From Monoraphidium neglectum (Eukaryota; Chlorophyta; Chlorophyceae; Sphaeropleales; Selenastraceae), in contig NW_014012782.1 in the NCBI RefSeq assembly GCF_000611645.1, forward strand, positions 1-19,645: a DNA stretch of 19,645 bases, in the 5' to 3' direction. Position numbers and translations under genes: made by a program. The notes under the pieces are model-generated. The model saw only the letters and a list, made by a program, of their open reading frames with translations, did no database searches and was not told the DNA's origin. Below, one piece after another: positions 19,541 through 19,645 of the stretch. Numbering within the stretch: the stretch's first letter is position 1; every line of letters begins with the position of its first letter.

Positions 19541-19645
19541 ATGCGACTGCTGGTCTATGTAGCTTGCATGTTGCCTTGGCTGGCCAGCGCAGACGGACCC
19601 GTGCCGCCCAACTTCAATATTGTTCACAACGTGGCAGTAATCCCC
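19541..19645 (+). CDS. N-terminus of a secreted or membrane protein (runs off the right edge)
   Basis: The open frame starts at an ATG and continues to the window end (35 codons). It begins MRLLVYVACMLPWLASA and then turns polar (DGPVPPNFNIVHNVAVIP). This is a typical signal peptide: Arg, a hydrophobic core of about 12 residues and a small-x-small ASA cleavage site. The mature part is too short to name a family. The frame could be chance, but GC-rich chance frames in this window are usually Arg/Ala/Pro-rich rather than signal-like. Confidence 0.45.
   Translation, partial: MRLLVYVACMLPWLASADGPVPPNFNIVHNVAVIP

Noticed and set aside
1..19645. CRISPR array, rRNA or tRNA genes
   Set aside because: No regularly spaced repeats and no recognisable rRNA or tRNA core sequences were seen on reading; a tRNA scan was not possible here.

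Overview
The window looks like nuclear DNA of a green alga (Chlorophyta; Trebouxiophyceae or Chlorophyceae). It is GC-rich, its genes are split by many short introns with GTGAGT/GTGCGG-type donors and pyrimidine-rich acceptors, its proteins carry long CAG-encoded Gln/Ala/Ser runs, and a TGTAA-type poly(A) signal follows one gene. The best-recognised proteins are eukaryotic transcription factors; the TFIIIC C-terminus resembles the plant form. No operon, Shine-Dalgarno or CRISPR features are seen. All gene models were spliced by eye from reading frame, intron phase and splice consensus.

Layout. (1) 3-2194, plus: the C-terminal part of a TFIIIC largest-subunit (B-block binding, GTF3C1-like) gene, entering from the left edge. 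(2) 2738-4496, minus, convergent with it: an unrecognised gene of about nine small exons encoding a small protein with an acidic C-terminal half. (3) 4816-9240, minus: a seven-exon gene for a TAF1A-like subunit of the RNA polymerase I selectivity factor, about 1,062 residues, with a very long repeat-rich and acidic C-terminal extension. (4) 9481-10561, plus, divergent from TAF1A across a 240-bp shared promoter: a four-exon DUF1772 membrane-protein gene. (5) 10965-13312: gene-poor, with a GT/GA/GT microsatellite and a 699-bp TA-flanked terminal-inverted-repeat element (non-autonomous, pogo/Tigger-like ends). (6) 13313-14561, plus: a weak two-exon gene candidate. (7) 14933-17799, plus: an eight-exon gene for a multi-EF-hand protein with polyGln/polyPro inserts. 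(8) 17800-19540: mostly without recognisable genes, with one promoter-like cluster near 18251-18303. (9) 19541 to the right edge: the first 35 codons of a protein with a signal peptide.

A Pol III assembly factor (TFIIIC) and a Pol I assembly factor (TAF1A) lie within 10 kb of each other, so the left half carries two parts of the stable-RNA transcription machinery. No operon-like co-regulation is implied. Nothing here is clearly a new multi-gene system. The least explained items are the micro-exon gene, the TAF1A extension in which one CAG repeat class is read in three frames, and the TIR element.
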